Shown: in pieces, positions 52,028 to 60,268 of the stretch
Position numbering within the stretch: the first letter of the stretch is position 1
Layout of the letters: the number at the start of each line of letters is the position of its first letter
Source: Mesorhizobium sp. ORS 3324
GTDB lineage: Bacteria > Pseudomonadota > Alphaproteobacteria > Rhizobiales > Rhizobiaceae
DNA: 64,000 nucleotides
Assembly: GCA_000824825.2 (NCBI GenBank)
Contig: LM655246.1
Location: forward strand, 22,468-86,467
Reading direction: 5' to 3'
The notes under the pieces: model-generated
What the model was told of the DNA's origin: nothing
Database searches by the model: none
Seen by the model: only the letters and a program-made list of their open reading frames with translations
Made by a program: the position numbers and the translations under genes

Positions 52028-52491
52028 TACTGCAAGGCTTTCAGATATCGCGCAATCTTGTGGATTTCGGCTTTTGGAAGCATATCGAAGGCAGGCATTT
52101 TCACGCCCGGTTTCATTAAATCAGGGCGAGCGATGAAGTCTGCGATCGCTTCCTCGGTGTTCGGCAGGACGCCGGCACCGATTGCTCTTCGCGACCCGAC
52201 GTGAGACAGGTCCGGACCGATCGTCCCGCCAGCCTCTGTGCCTCTTATGGTGTGGCATGCGCCGCAACCATTGCGCAGGAACAGTGACAGCCCGGTATCC
52301 GGCGCCTGCTCAGATCCAGCTGGCGCTTCGGGCGACGGTGCTGTGCCGATTGTCGCGACTGTCGCCACAGCCGAAGGTTTGACGGCCGCCGCAGGCTGGT
52401 GCTGGACGTCTGTCGCGACCCAAATGCCACCATTGGCGGGAAACAAGAGCGCACAGCCCACCAGCAGCGAGAGGATGGCGGTTGAGAGCAT
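52027..52491 (-). CDS. Monoheme cytochrome c resembling a detached caa3 CoxB heme domain
   Basis: 154 aa. Signal/anchor MLSTAILSLLVGCALLFPAN (possible lipobox LVGC), a Pro/Ala linker, then a heme domain: CGACHTIRGTEAGGTIGPDL, SHVGSRRAIGAGVLPNT and PGVKMPAFDMLP. These segments are those of the C-terminal heme domain of caa3 CoxB, including the THV/SHV motif and the methionine ligand in KMPAF. GGGAGGAATGCC precedes ATG 52491. Probably replaces the domain missing from the CoxB at 49637. Confidence 0.87.
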   Translation of the reverse strand: MLSTAILSLLVGCALLFPANGGIWVATDVQHQPAAAVKPSAVATVATIGTAPSPEAPAGSEQAPDTGLSLFLRNGCGACHTIRGTEAGGTIGPDLSHVGSRRAIGAGVLPNTEEAIADFIARPDLMKPGVKMPAFDMLPKAEIHKIARYLKALQ

Positions 52492-52510
52492 GGCATTCCT
52501 CCCGCGCTTT

Positions 52511-52535
52511 AACTTGGGAGATTGGGCGAGGTTCC
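52511..52535 (-). promoter_or_regulatory. EcfG-type promoter for the cytochrome c operon
   Basis: Minus-strand exact GGAAC-N17-GTT; the -10 element is 20 bases from the ATG at 52491, and the ribosome site lies between them. Confidence 0.68.
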
Positions 52536-52983
52536 CTGCCCCCTTCTGGCGACCCGCTTCCGCGATGGATTGGATCAAGCGGCCCGTTCCGGCTTTCCAG
52601 AAAAAGGAGGCCCAATGTCGGTTCGCCGCCGAAGAAATTGAGGGCCGGCTTCGGTTGATCGTCACCTTGCTTGCCGCCCGCGCCTTGAGAAAATCGAGGG
52701 TGAGCTGCAGCTTCAAAATCACCAGGAAGATCCCGGTGCGCTACCTTCCATGGCCTTTGCGATGGAAGCTAGCTCTGAGCGCTGAGCTAAGATCAATCGC
52801 AGACACTGCGAGAGCCCAGCTGGCCGAGTTGGGACCGCAATCGCGGCAGCTTTTCAAGGGCCTCGATTGCCGACAGAAGGATTTGAAGTATCGGCCGTGA
52901 CACATTGCGACGCTTGAGTTTTTGCCAGCTGATTGTGGGTCAAGCAAGCGACTGTCCGGCTTCGCAATTTTTCTGTCTTTGAC

Positions 52984-53008
52984 GGAACATTCGCTGCTTC
53001 TCCCAGTT
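52984..53008 (+). promoter_or_regulatory. EcfG-type promoter for the second half of the glycan cluster
   Basis: Exact GGAAC-N17-GTT, 43 bases before the GTG at 53052. Ten overlapping or closely spaced genes follow. Confidence 0.75.
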
Positions 53009-53051
53009 CGGCGTCGAGGAACTTACCTCCAACAGCAGAAACGGCGGTTTC

Positions 53052-54155
53052 GTGACATCGAAAAAGGTTCGCATCGGCATCGTCGGCGTGGGCAATTGCG
53101 CATCCTCCCTTGTGCAAGGCCTCACCTACTATCGCAAGGCAGACGGCAACGAGCCCGTCCCCGGGCTGATGCATGCCGATCTCGGCGGGTATCATGTTGA
53201 AGACATCGAGGTCGTGTGCGCCTTCGACGTCGCCAGGGGCAAGGTTGGGCGCGATGTGGCTGAAGCTATCTACAGCGCCCCGAACAACACTTTCCGTTTT
53301 GCCGACGTGGCGCCGATCGGCGTGCTTGTGGAGCGCGGACCGACGCTCGATGGCATCGGCAAATACCTGCGCCATGAAATCGAGGAAGCCGATGAACCGG
53401 TCGCCGACGTGACCGCAGGGCTTCGCGAAAGCGGCGCCGAGGTGCTGATATCTTATCTGCCGGTCGGCTCGGAGGCGGCCACCCGCTTTTATGCCGAATG
53501 CGCGCTCGCGGCCGGATGCGCTTTCGTCAACTGCATACCGGTCTTCATCGCTTCGCGGCCGGAATGGCGCCGGCGTTTTGAAGAGCGTGGGCTGCCGCTT
53601 GTCGGCGACGACATCAAGAGCCAGGTCGGCGCCACAATTGTTCACCGGCTGCTTGCCAATCTCTTCCGGGAGCGCGGAGTGCGCATCGACCGCACTTACC
53701 AGCTCAACTTCGGCGGCAACACGGACTTCCTCAATATGCTGGAACGCGAGCGGCTGGAATCGAAGAAGATCTCGAAGACGCAATCGGTCACCAGCCAGTT
53801 CGATGTTCCGCTCGAACCAGGCAATATTCATGTCGGGCCCAGTGACCATGTGCCTTGGCTCACCGACCGCAAATGGGCCTATATCCGCGTCGAAGGCACG
53901 ACTTTCGGCGGCGTGCCGCTGAATGCTGAGCTCAAGCTGGAAGTCTGGGATTCTCCCAACTCCGCCGGTGTGGTGATCGACGCGGTGCGCTGTGCCAAGC
54001 TTGCCCTTGATCGCGGCATTGCGGGGGCGCTGACTGGGCCTTGCAGTTATTTCATGAAGTCGCCACCGCAGCAGTTCACAGACGCTGAGGCTCGCCTGCG
54101 GACGCTCGCATTCATAGCCGGCAGGGACGAGCCGATGCTCGACGCCGCCGAATGA
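53052..54155 (+). CDS. ino1: Inositol-1-phosphate synthase (myo-inositol-3-phosphate synthase), cluster gene 9
   Basis: 367 aa, the short bacterial/archaeal form. NAD-binding GIVGVGNCASSLVQGL at the N-terminus; GDDIKSQVGATIVHR and LNFGGNTDFLNM are the conserved catalytic blocks, with lysines in SKKISKTQSV and MKSPP. It cyclises glucose-6-phosphate to inositol phosphate, so the cluster product very probably contains inositol. Start GTG 53052 follows an EcfG promoter. ATGA overlap with the phosphatase. Confidence 0.92.
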   Translation: MTSKKVRIGIVGVGNCASSLVQGLTYYRKADGNEPVPGLMHADLGGYHVEDIEVVCAFDVARGKVGRDVAEAIYSAPNNTFRFADVAPIGVLVERGPTLDGIGKYLRHEIEEADEPVADVTAGLRESGAEVLISYLPVGSEAATRFYAECALAAGCAFVNCIPVFIASRPEWRRRFEERGLPLVGDDIKSQVGATIVHRLLANLFRERGVRIDRTYQLNFGGNTDFLNMLERERLESKKISKTQSVTSQFDVPLEPGNIHVGPSDHVPWLTDRKWAYIRVEGTTFGGVPLNAELKLEVWDSPNSAGVVIDAVRCAKLALDRGIAGALTGPCSYFMKSPPQQFTDAEARLRTLAFIAGRDEPMLDAAE

Positions 54156-54748
54156 CCACGACCTTCTTCCTCGTCAGGCATGCCGCGTATGACAACCTCG
54201 GCTGCTACCTGGCCGGCCGTCTTGAGGACATCAAGCTCTGTCGGGCCGGCCGGGAACAGGCGCGGCATCTTGCCCGCCGTATGGCGAGGGAATCGCTCGC
54301 CGCGATCCTGAGCAGCCCACGCAAGCGCACATTGGAAACCGCCAAACCTATCGCGGCCGCTTGCGGCATCGAGCAAATCTCGATCCGCCAGGAGTTGGAC
54401 GAAATCGACTACGGCGCATGGTCCGGCAAAACGTTCCAAGAGCTGAATGCTGATGCCGCCTGGCGGCTGTGGAATGACCAGAGACAGAGCGCCCGCACGC
54501 CCGGGGGCGACACCATGCAGGACACGCAGCAGCGCATTATTGGTCTGATGGAGGTGTTGCGCCGGCAGATCCCAAACCGGTGCGTTGCGCTGATCAGCCA
54601 CGCTGACGTCATCAAGGCTGCGGTCTGCAAGGTCCTTGGCCTTCAGCTCGGCGACTGTTTCCGTTTTGACGTTGAGCCGGCCTCGATCACCACAATCGTC
54701 CAAGGCGATTGGGGCTCAAAGCTCACTCGCCTGAACGAACTGGCCTGA
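54152..54748 (+). CDS. Histidine phosphatase family protein, cluster gene 10
   Basis: 198 aa phosphoglycerate-mutase-like fold. Phosphohistidine motif LVRHAAYDN, the acid residue in ELDEIDYGAWSG, and second histidine in LISHADVIKAAV. Directly after the inositol phosphate synthase, so it may dephosphorylate inositol phosphate or a glycosylated form; this is inference from position. Confidence 0.86.
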   Translation: MTTTFFLVRHAAYDNLGCYLAGRLEDIKLCRAGREQARHLARRMARESLAAILSSPRKRTLETAKPIAAACGIEQISIRQELDEIDYGAWSGKTFQELNADAAWRLWNDQRQSARTPGGDTMQDTQQRIIGLMEVLRRQIPNRCVALISHADVIKAAVCKVLGLQLGDCFRFDVEPASITTIVQGDWGSKLTRLNELA

Positions 54749-54761
54749 CGAGAGCTGCCCG

Positions 54762-55862
54762 ATGCGCATGGTGATCTTCGGCCTTACTGTCACCTCGTCC
54801 TGGGGAAATGGGCATGCCACGCTCTGGCGCGGGCTGATACGCGCGCTGGCGCCACTGGGCTGGCGCATCAGCTTCTTTGAGCGCGACACGCCCTACTACG
54901 CCGGCGCGAGGGATCTCAATCAACTCGACGGCGGCGACGTGGTGCTTTATCCGGCTTGGGATGACATTGCCCGATCCGCAGCGCTCGTGGTCCGGCAGGC
55001 CGACGTCGTCATCGTCACGTCCTACTGCCCGGATGCCATTGAAGCGTCTCGCCTAGCACAGGAGAGTTGTCGTGGGCTCAAGGTGTTTTACGACCTTGAC
55101 ACTGCGGTGACGCTCGCGCGTGTCGAGCAGGGCGACCAGCCGCCCTATTTCGGTCCGGAGGGCCTTCGCGATTTCGATTTGGTGCTGAGCTACACGGGCG
55201 GTCCGGCGCTCGATGCACTCAGGACTGTACTGGGCGCGCGTCTGGTCGTGCCTCTCTACGGCCATGTTGATCCCGAGCGCCATCGGCCGGCCCAGCCCAA
55301 GGTCGAGTTTGCCGGCGATCTGTCCTATCTCGGGACCTATGCCGAAGATCGTCAGGCAGGCCTCGAGAGCCTGCTGGTCGCTCCGGCCGTCCGCAAACCC
55401 CACTGCCGCTTCGTCATTGGCGGCGCACAGTATCCGCAGGATTTTCCCTGGAGCGACAACATCTTCTTCGTCAGGCATCTGCCGCCTGTCGACCATCCGG
55501 CCTTCTTCTCATCGTCACGCCTGACGCTGAACGTCACCCGCGAGGCGATGGCGCGCAAGGGGTGGTGCCCGTCGGGCCGACTGTTCGAAGCGGCAGCCTG
55601 CGGCACCGCGATCATTTCCGATGATTGGCCGGGGCTGGATCATTTCTTCGAGCCCGGCAACGAGATCCTGCTTGCACATTCCACCGACGATGTTGTCGCC
55701 GCGCTCGATTTGTCAGATGGCGAACTCGAGGCGCTGCGCCGCCGAGCTCGCGAACGCGTTCTGGATGAACACGTTTCCGCGCGCCGCGCAGCGCAACTGG
55801 ATCGGATCCTAAGCGATGCGGCCGGGGCGCCAGCAAGCGAAACGATGAAGGAAGCCGTCTGA
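54762..55862 (+). CDS. CgeB-like glycosyltransferase, cluster gene 11
   Basis: 366 aa, paralogue of the enzyme at 43421 (shared TSSWGNGHAT, SYTGGPALD, DLSYLGTYAEDRQ, LFEAAACGTAIISDDWPGL). GT-B fold with likely donor site in the C-domain. Starts 13 bases after the phosphatase and overlaps the next gene by one base. Confidence 0.85.
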   Translation: MRMVIFGLTVTSSWGNGHATLWRGLIRALAPLGWRISFFERDTPYYAGARDLNQLDGGDVVLYPAWDDIARSAALVVRQADVVIVTSYCPDAIEASRLAQESCRGLKVFYDLDTAVTLARVEQGDQPPYFGPEGLRDFDLVLSYTGGPALDALRTVLGARLVVPLYGHVDPERHRPAQPKVEFAGDLSYLGTYAEDRQAGLESLLVAPAVRKPHCRFVIGGAQYPQDFPWSDNIFFVRHLPPVDHPAFFSSSRLTLNVTREAMARKGWCPSGRLFEAAACGTAIISDDWPGLDHFFEPGNEILLAHSTDDVVAALDLSDGELEALRRRARERVLDEHVSARRAAQLDRILSDAAGAPASETMKEAV

Positions 55863-56665
55863 TGTTAGGTATCGTGCCTGCCGCGGGACGGGGCAGCCGC
55901 ATTCAACCTCTGGGTTTTTCGAAGGAACTGCTGCCGGTGGGCAGTCGAATGGACGGCCAGATCGAACGCCCCTGCGCTGTCAGCGAGTACCTGGTGCGCC
56001 GAATGGTTTGCAATGGCGTCGACAGGATCTGCTTCATCATCGGCTCAGGCAAGTCGGACATTCTCGAATACTATGCGGCCGGCTATGAGGGCGCGGCCGC
56101 AATCTTTGTGGCGCAACCCTCTCCGATTGGTCTTTGTGACGCGATCTTCCGCGCGGCGCCCCTCGTTGGGCCGCAAGAGACGGTTCTCATCGGTCTTCCA
56201 GACACGATCTGGTTCCCAGAGGACGGCTTTTGCCATCTCGCGGATGACCGGCTGTCTTTCCTCTTGTTTCCCGTCGACCGGCCGGAGCTTTTCGATGCCG
56301 TGGTCGTCGATCGCGATGGCCGCGTCGAGCAGATCCAGGTCAAGCAGCAGGATGCGGCCACGGACTGGGTCTGGGGCGCATTCAAGATGCCGGGCCGTAC
56401 GTTCCACAAGCTCGCAGCTCTGTGGCGCGAGCGGGATGGCTGCGACGAGTATTTCGGAACGCTGGTCAATGCCTATCTGGCCGCCGGTGGCGAAGCCTGG
56501 GGCGTCAAGACGGGCTTGGCCTATGTCGATGTGGGCACCTTCAACGGATACCGAACCGCGCTGCGGCTGCTTGAAAACAACGATAGGCCGCAAGAGCAAG
56601 CCACACCGATGCATCCACCGCCGATGCGCTCGCTGGTGCCATCCTTGCCAGGCGAAGGAGGATGA
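55862..56665 (+). CDS. Sugar-1-phosphate nucleotidyltransferase-like protein, cluster gene 12
   Basis: 267 aa. GIVPAAGRGSRIQPLGFSKE is the G-x-G-x-R...K nucleotide-binding motif of the glucose-1-phosphate thymidylyl/uridylyl family; GLPDTIWF carries the metal-binding aspartate, and YVDVGTFNGY is the usual second metal site. It should make the NDP-sugar donor for the cluster transferases. TGATG overlap with the previous gene. Confidence 0.85.
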   Translation: MLGIVPAAGRGSRIQPLGFSKELLPVGSRMDGQIERPCAVSEYLVRRMVCNGVDRICFIIGSGKSDILEYYAAGYEGAAAIFVAQPSPIGLCDAIFRAAPLVGPQETVLIGLPDTIWFPEDGFCHLADDRLSFLLFPVDRPELFDAVVVDRDGRVEQIQVKQQDAATDWVWGAFKMPGRTFHKLAALWRERDGCDEYFGTLVNAYLAAGGEAWGVKTGLAYVDVGTFNGYRTALRLLENNDRPQEQATPMHPPPMRSLVPSLPGEGG

Positions 56666-57429
56666 TCATGCTGCATTCCAATGCAGAAATACGTCGCCGC
56701 ATCGATCAATTGGGGCCCTGGTTCCACAACATGGAGCTGGCGGGCGTGCAGACGGCGCCCAATCATTTTCTCGGCAACTATCCGTTGATCAAATGGCGCA
56801 AATTTGCCGATGCGATCCCGGCCGATCTTTCAGGCAAGTCTGTACTCGATATCGGCTGTAATGCCGGCTTTTATTCCATTGAAATGAAGCGGCGAGGCGC
56901 CGAGCGCGTACTGGGCATCGACTTTGATGCGGCCTATCTGACGCAAGCCCGCTTCGCCGCCGAAATCGCGGACTGCGACATCGAATTGCGCGAGATGTCG
57001 GTCTATGACGTGGGTGCCCTCGGCGAGACCTTCGACATCGTGCTCTTCATGGGCGTGCTTTACCATCTGCGTCATCCATTGCTGGCGCTCGACCTGATCC
57101 GCCAGCACGTGGCGCGTGATCTGATGATTTTCCAGTCGATGCAACGCGGCAGTAACGAGGTCCTCGCGCTTGAACAGGACTACCACTTCTGGACGCATGA
57201 CCTGTTCGATCAGCCTCAGTTCCCAAAGCTGCACTTCATCGAGCACCGCTATGCCGATGACCCGACCAACTGGTGGATCCCGAACCGTGGCTGCATCGAG
57301 GCGATGCTGCGCAGCGCTGGTTTTGAAATCCTGCTTCACCCGGAGGACGAAGTCTATTTCTGCCGCGCCTCAGGTGACACGACGGGTGAAGGCGCGGTCT
57401 ACCCTTCGAAAGGACGAAATGATGATTGA
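56662..57429 (+). CDS. SAM-dependent methyltransferase (TIGR04290-like), cluster gene 13
   Basis: 255 aa class I methyltransferase: VLDIGCNAGFYSIEMKRRGA (SAM motif I), then FMGVLYHLRHPLLALDLI. The N-terminal LGPWFHNMELAGVQTAP is shared with the tRNA-CmoB-like/TIGR04290 group, which I recall as a family defined from clusters of this type. Methylates an unknown site on the product. ATGA overlap; ATG at 56668 would be an alternative start. Confidence 0.85.
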   Translation: MIMLHSNAEIRRRIDQLGPWFHNMELAGVQTAPNHFLGNYPLIKWRKFADAIPADLSGKSVLDIGCNAGFYSIEMKRRGAERVLGIDFDAAYLTQARFAAEIADCDIELREMSVYDVGALGETFDIVLFMGVLYHLRHPLLALDLIRQHVARDLMIFQSMQRGSNEVLALEQDYHFWTHDLFDQPQFPKLHFIEHRYADDPTNWWIPNRGCIEAMLRSAGFEILLHPEDEVYFCRASGDTTGEGAVYPSKGRNDD

Positions 57430-58354
57430 AGCTGCCATGATCTGGAACGAGCCAAACAACAAGTCGCATTGGGATCCCGAGCTCGATCCGGAGTGGCGCC
57501 GCTTCGCCGGCATGACGATCCTGGCAGCCGACGCGATCGGACTTGAAAACCCGGCGATCACGAAGATTCTTGGCGGCATTTCTCCGATCGATGCCGGCTT
57601 CATGTCGCTGATGAAGGGGCACGGCGTTTTGGATCACGTGGATGCCGTTGCCGTGCACGGCTTCCCGCTCGACTGGAACCTGTGGCAGATCCACGAATGG
57701 CCCCAGAAGCTTGGCGAAATCGCTGAAGTCACTGATCTACCGATTTGGATCAGCGAAGTCGGCGTGTCGAGCTTTGGCGCCGAGGAGGTTCAGCTTTGGG
57801 GGCTGCGCAGGACCGCTGATCTGCTGCGTGGCAAAGCGCCCCGCGTCCAATGGTATAGCCTCTATGATCTGCCAACAGCGTGGGGCGCAACGACGCGGCA
57901 TCGCGAGGTGGAAGGCTCCTCCTACTACCGCCATTTCTACATGGGTCTGTTGCGCGAGGATGGCACGCCCAAGCCGGCGCTCTATGAGTTCGCGCGCCAC
58001 ACCGCTCAAATGGGACTCGTCCAGTGGTTCCATTTCGAGGACCACCGGCTGGATGACGCGGTCGCCTGGATGAAGCGCTTGGGTGTTACAAACCTGCGCA
58101 CGGGCCTTTCCTGGGCCGACAGCTTCAGGCCGAACGCTCTCGATTGGTTCGACCGCCAGATGGAAGCGCTCGCCGACTTCGATGTCACTCTCACCTTTTG
58201 CTTCACGCCTGAACATCGGGGCCTGCAACCTCATCACACCAGCCCGCCACAGGTGCCCGAAGAATTCGCCGAATTCTGCGCCAGCATGATGCGCCGCTAT
58301 GCGCCGGGTATGCGCAGTACCGCAATGCCGATGCGGCGGGTCTCGGCCGCATGA
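57422..58354 (+). CDS. GH-A clan glycosidase with apparently permuted barrel, cluster gene 14
   Basis: 310 aa. The clan-A acid/base motif is at the very start (MIWNEPNNKSHWD, Glu about residue 10), and a nucleophile-like glutamate is in WISEVGVSS (about 112). From about residue 198 the sequence runs FHFEDHRLDDAVAWMKRLGV, then TFCFTPEHRG and FAEFCASMMRRYAPG, which reads like strands 1-3 of the same barrel, normally before the NEP motif. The order therefore looks circularly permuted. Related to beta-xylosidase-type enzymes. Start 57422, or 57419 with one more residue. Confidence 0.78.
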   Translation: MIEAAMIWNEPNNKSHWDPELDPEWRRFAGMTILAADAIGLENPAITKILGGISPIDAGFMSLMKGHGVLDHVDAVAVHGFPLDWNLWQIHEWPQKLGEIAEVTDLPIWISEVGVSSFGAEEVQLWGLRRTADLLRGKAPRVQWYSLYDLPTAWGATTRHREVEGSSYYRHFYMGLLREDGTPKPALYEFARHTAQMGLVQWFHFEDHRLDDAVAWMKRLGVTNLRTGLSWADSFRPNALDWFDRQMEALADFDVTLTFCFTPEHRGLQPHHTSPPQVPEEFAEFCASMMRRYAPGMRSTAMPMRRVSAA

Positions 58355-58361
58355 GGTGACC

Positions 58362-59207
58362 ATGTTGTCGGCCGATCAGTCGTCAAACGCGCTGGCCCAA
58401 TTCGCGACATTGCTGACTGGCACGGAGATCAATCGAGGTGCGGGCATCATGATTGTGGTGGCGCACCCAGATGACGAGACCATTGGAATTGGCGGCCATC
58501 TTGCCGGACTGCCTGGCTGCCGGATCGTGCATGTCACAGACGGCGCGCCGCGCAATCTTGCCGACGCCTGCGCCCATGGCTTCGAGACATGGCAAGACTA
58601 TGCTTGTGCCCGCCGCCGGGAACTGGCCGCCGCGTTGTCGGCAGCGGGGCTGGCGCAGGCAAACCAGACCGGCCTCGACTACCCCGACACGGAAGCGGCC
58701 TTTCACCTTGCCGCGATCGCGCAGGAACTGGCCTGCCTGTTGGCGTCGGCACAGACGCAATTTGTCTTGACCCATCCCTTTGAAGGTGGTCATCCCGATC
58801 ACGACGCCACCGCCTTTGCGGTCCATGCGGCTTGTCATTTGCTGCGCCGCGACCGGCGTCCAACGCCCGCCATCGTCGAAATGGCTTTCTATGCCGCTGG
58901 GGCAGATGGTCCGATTTTCCAGGACTTCGCTGATCATCCGGAGGCAGATCGCATCGAGGTCTGCCTGACCGAAGCGGCCTTTGCGCTCAAGCAGGCCATG
59001 TTGGCCAGCCACAAGACGCAGCAGCGGGCGCTTGCACCGTTCTTCGGGTTGACCGAGCGGTTCCGCTTGGCGCCCACCTACAACTTCCATGCACTGCCCA
59101 ATAACGGCAAGCTCTACTATCAATCGCTGCCGCTGGGGTTCGAGCCCTCGACCTGGCTGAATGCGGCGGCTATCGCGCATGAGGAGCTTCGGCTCGATCA
59201 GCCATGA
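58362..59207 (+). CDS. PIG-L/LmbE family N-deacetylase, cluster gene 15
   Basis: 281 aa. Zinc and catalytic motif VAHPDDETIGIGGHL near residue 33, and the third ligand histidine in GGHPDHDATA. The family deacetylates N-acetylglucosaminyl-inositol compounds (PIG-L, MshB). With an inositol synthase in the same operon this is a strong hint of a GlcNAc-inositol or acetamido-sugar intermediate. GAGGTGACC precedes ATG 58362. Confidence 0.88.
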   Translation: MLSADQSSNALAQFATLLTGTEINRGAGIMIVVAHPDDETIGIGGHLAGLPGCRIVHVTDGAPRNLADACAHGFETWQDYACARRRELAAALSAAGLAQANQTGLDYPDTEAAFHLAAIAQELACLLASAQTQFVLTHPFEGGHPDHDATAFAVHAACHLLRRDRRPTPAIVEMAFYAAGADGPIFQDFADHPEADRIEVCLTEAAFALKQAMLASHKTQQRALAPFFGLTERFRLAPTYNFHALPNNGKLYYQSLPLGFEPSTWLNAAAIAHEELRLDQP

Positions 59208-60268
59208 CGCTTAGTGTGCTCAATGTTGCTTATCCGCTTGCGCCTGTCGGCCTCGATGCTGTCGGCGGCGCCGAGCAGGTCTTGTCGATGCTTGACCGTT
59301 CGCTGGTAAGGCAAGGCCATCATTCCATCGTCATCGCCTGCCGCGGTTCCAGCGTGGCCGGGACGCTGGTCGAGACGCCTGGCGAAACCGGGGCCCTCGA
59401 CGAGACGGCGAAGAAGCGTGCCCAGCGGGCGCATCGCATGGCGATCGCCGCCGCCCGGGCGCGATGGGCGATCGACATAATCCACCTGCACGGCATCGAT
59501 TTCGACGCCTATCTTCCCGATGACAGCCCGACGCTTGTGACACTGCACCTGCCGCTCGGCTGGTACCGGCCCGAGGCGCTAAGGCCGGCTCGTCAGGACC
59601 TGTGGCTGCACCCGGTCTCGCAGGCGCAGCAAAAGACCGCGCCGCCCGGATCGAGACTGATTGCGCCCATTCCAAACGGGGTTGATGTCGATGCGCTGAG
59701 CCAGGTGCGGGCACGACGCAATTTCGCGCTCCTATTAAGCCGAATATGCCCTGAAAAAGGTATCCACCTGGCCATTGAAGCCGCCAAGCGCGCCGGAGTG
59801 CCGCTTGCGATCGGTGGTCAACTCTATCCCTACCAGACCCATGTCCAGTATTTCGCCGACGAGGTGGAACCTCGGCTTGACAGGCAGCGACGCTTCCTGG
59901 GACCACTTGGGTTTTACGCCAAGCGGCGGCTTCTCAATGCTGCGCGCTGCCTGGTCATCCCAAGCCTTGCCGCGGAAACGAGTTCGCTGGTTGCCATGGA
60001 GGCGCTCGCCTGCGGCACACCCGTCGTGGCCTTCCCCAATGGCGCCCTGCCTGATGTCGTTGAGCACGGTAAGACCGGCTTTCTTGTCAATGACATCGAC
60101 GAGATGGCGATAGCCATCGACGCCTCGGCCGACCTCGACAACGAAACGTGCCGGGCCGAGGCGCGGCGCCGCTTTTCACTCGAACGGATGATTTCGGGCT
60201 ATATGGACGTCTACAGCGCCTTGGCAAAGCTAGGCGCTTCCCGCGCACGGTCAGGGGCCACTCCTTGA
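59204..60268 (+). CDS. GT4 glycosyltransferase, cluster gene 16
   Basis: 354 aa. N-terminal VGLDAVGGAEQVLSMLDRSL, central IPNGVDVDALS, donor site SLAAETSSLVAMEALACGTP. Resembles MshA-like and other GT4 enzymes but lacks anything diagnostic of one acceptor. ATGA overlap with the deacetylase. Confidence 0.87.
   Translation: MTLSVLNVAYPLAPVGLDAVGGAEQVLSMLDRSLVRQGHHSIVIACRGSSVAGTLVETPGETGALDETAKKRAQRAHRMAIAAARARWAIDIIHLHGIDFDAYLPDDSPTLVTLHLPLGWYRPEALRPARQDLWLHPVSQAQQKTAPPGSRLIAPIPNGVDVDALSQVRARRNFALLLSRICPEKGIHLAIEAAKRAGVPLAIGGQLYPYQTHVQYFADEVEPRLDRQRRFLGPLGFYAKRRLLNAARCLVIPSLAAETSSLVAMEALACGTPVVAFPNGALPDVVEHGKTGFLVNDIDEMAIAIDASADLDNETCRAEARRRFSLERMISGYMDVYSALAKLGASRARSGATP

Larger units (their letters stand above)
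52492..53051. other. Divergent intergenic region with two EcfG promoters
   Basis: About 560 bases between the cytochrome operon and the inositol synthase. A plus-strand frame from 52564 to 52900 has no ribosome site and no known motif, and I do not call it. The supported content is the promoter pair at 52511 (minus) and 52984 (plus). Confidence 0.5.

Noticed and set aside
52564..52900. 112-codon plus-strand frame before the inositol synthase
   Set aside because: No ribosome site, no motif, and composition close to the antisense frames around it.
52854..53849. A 331-codon minus-strand frame antisense to the inositol phosphate synthase
   Set aside because: The plus-strand protein is a full Ino1; the antisense sequence has no family features.
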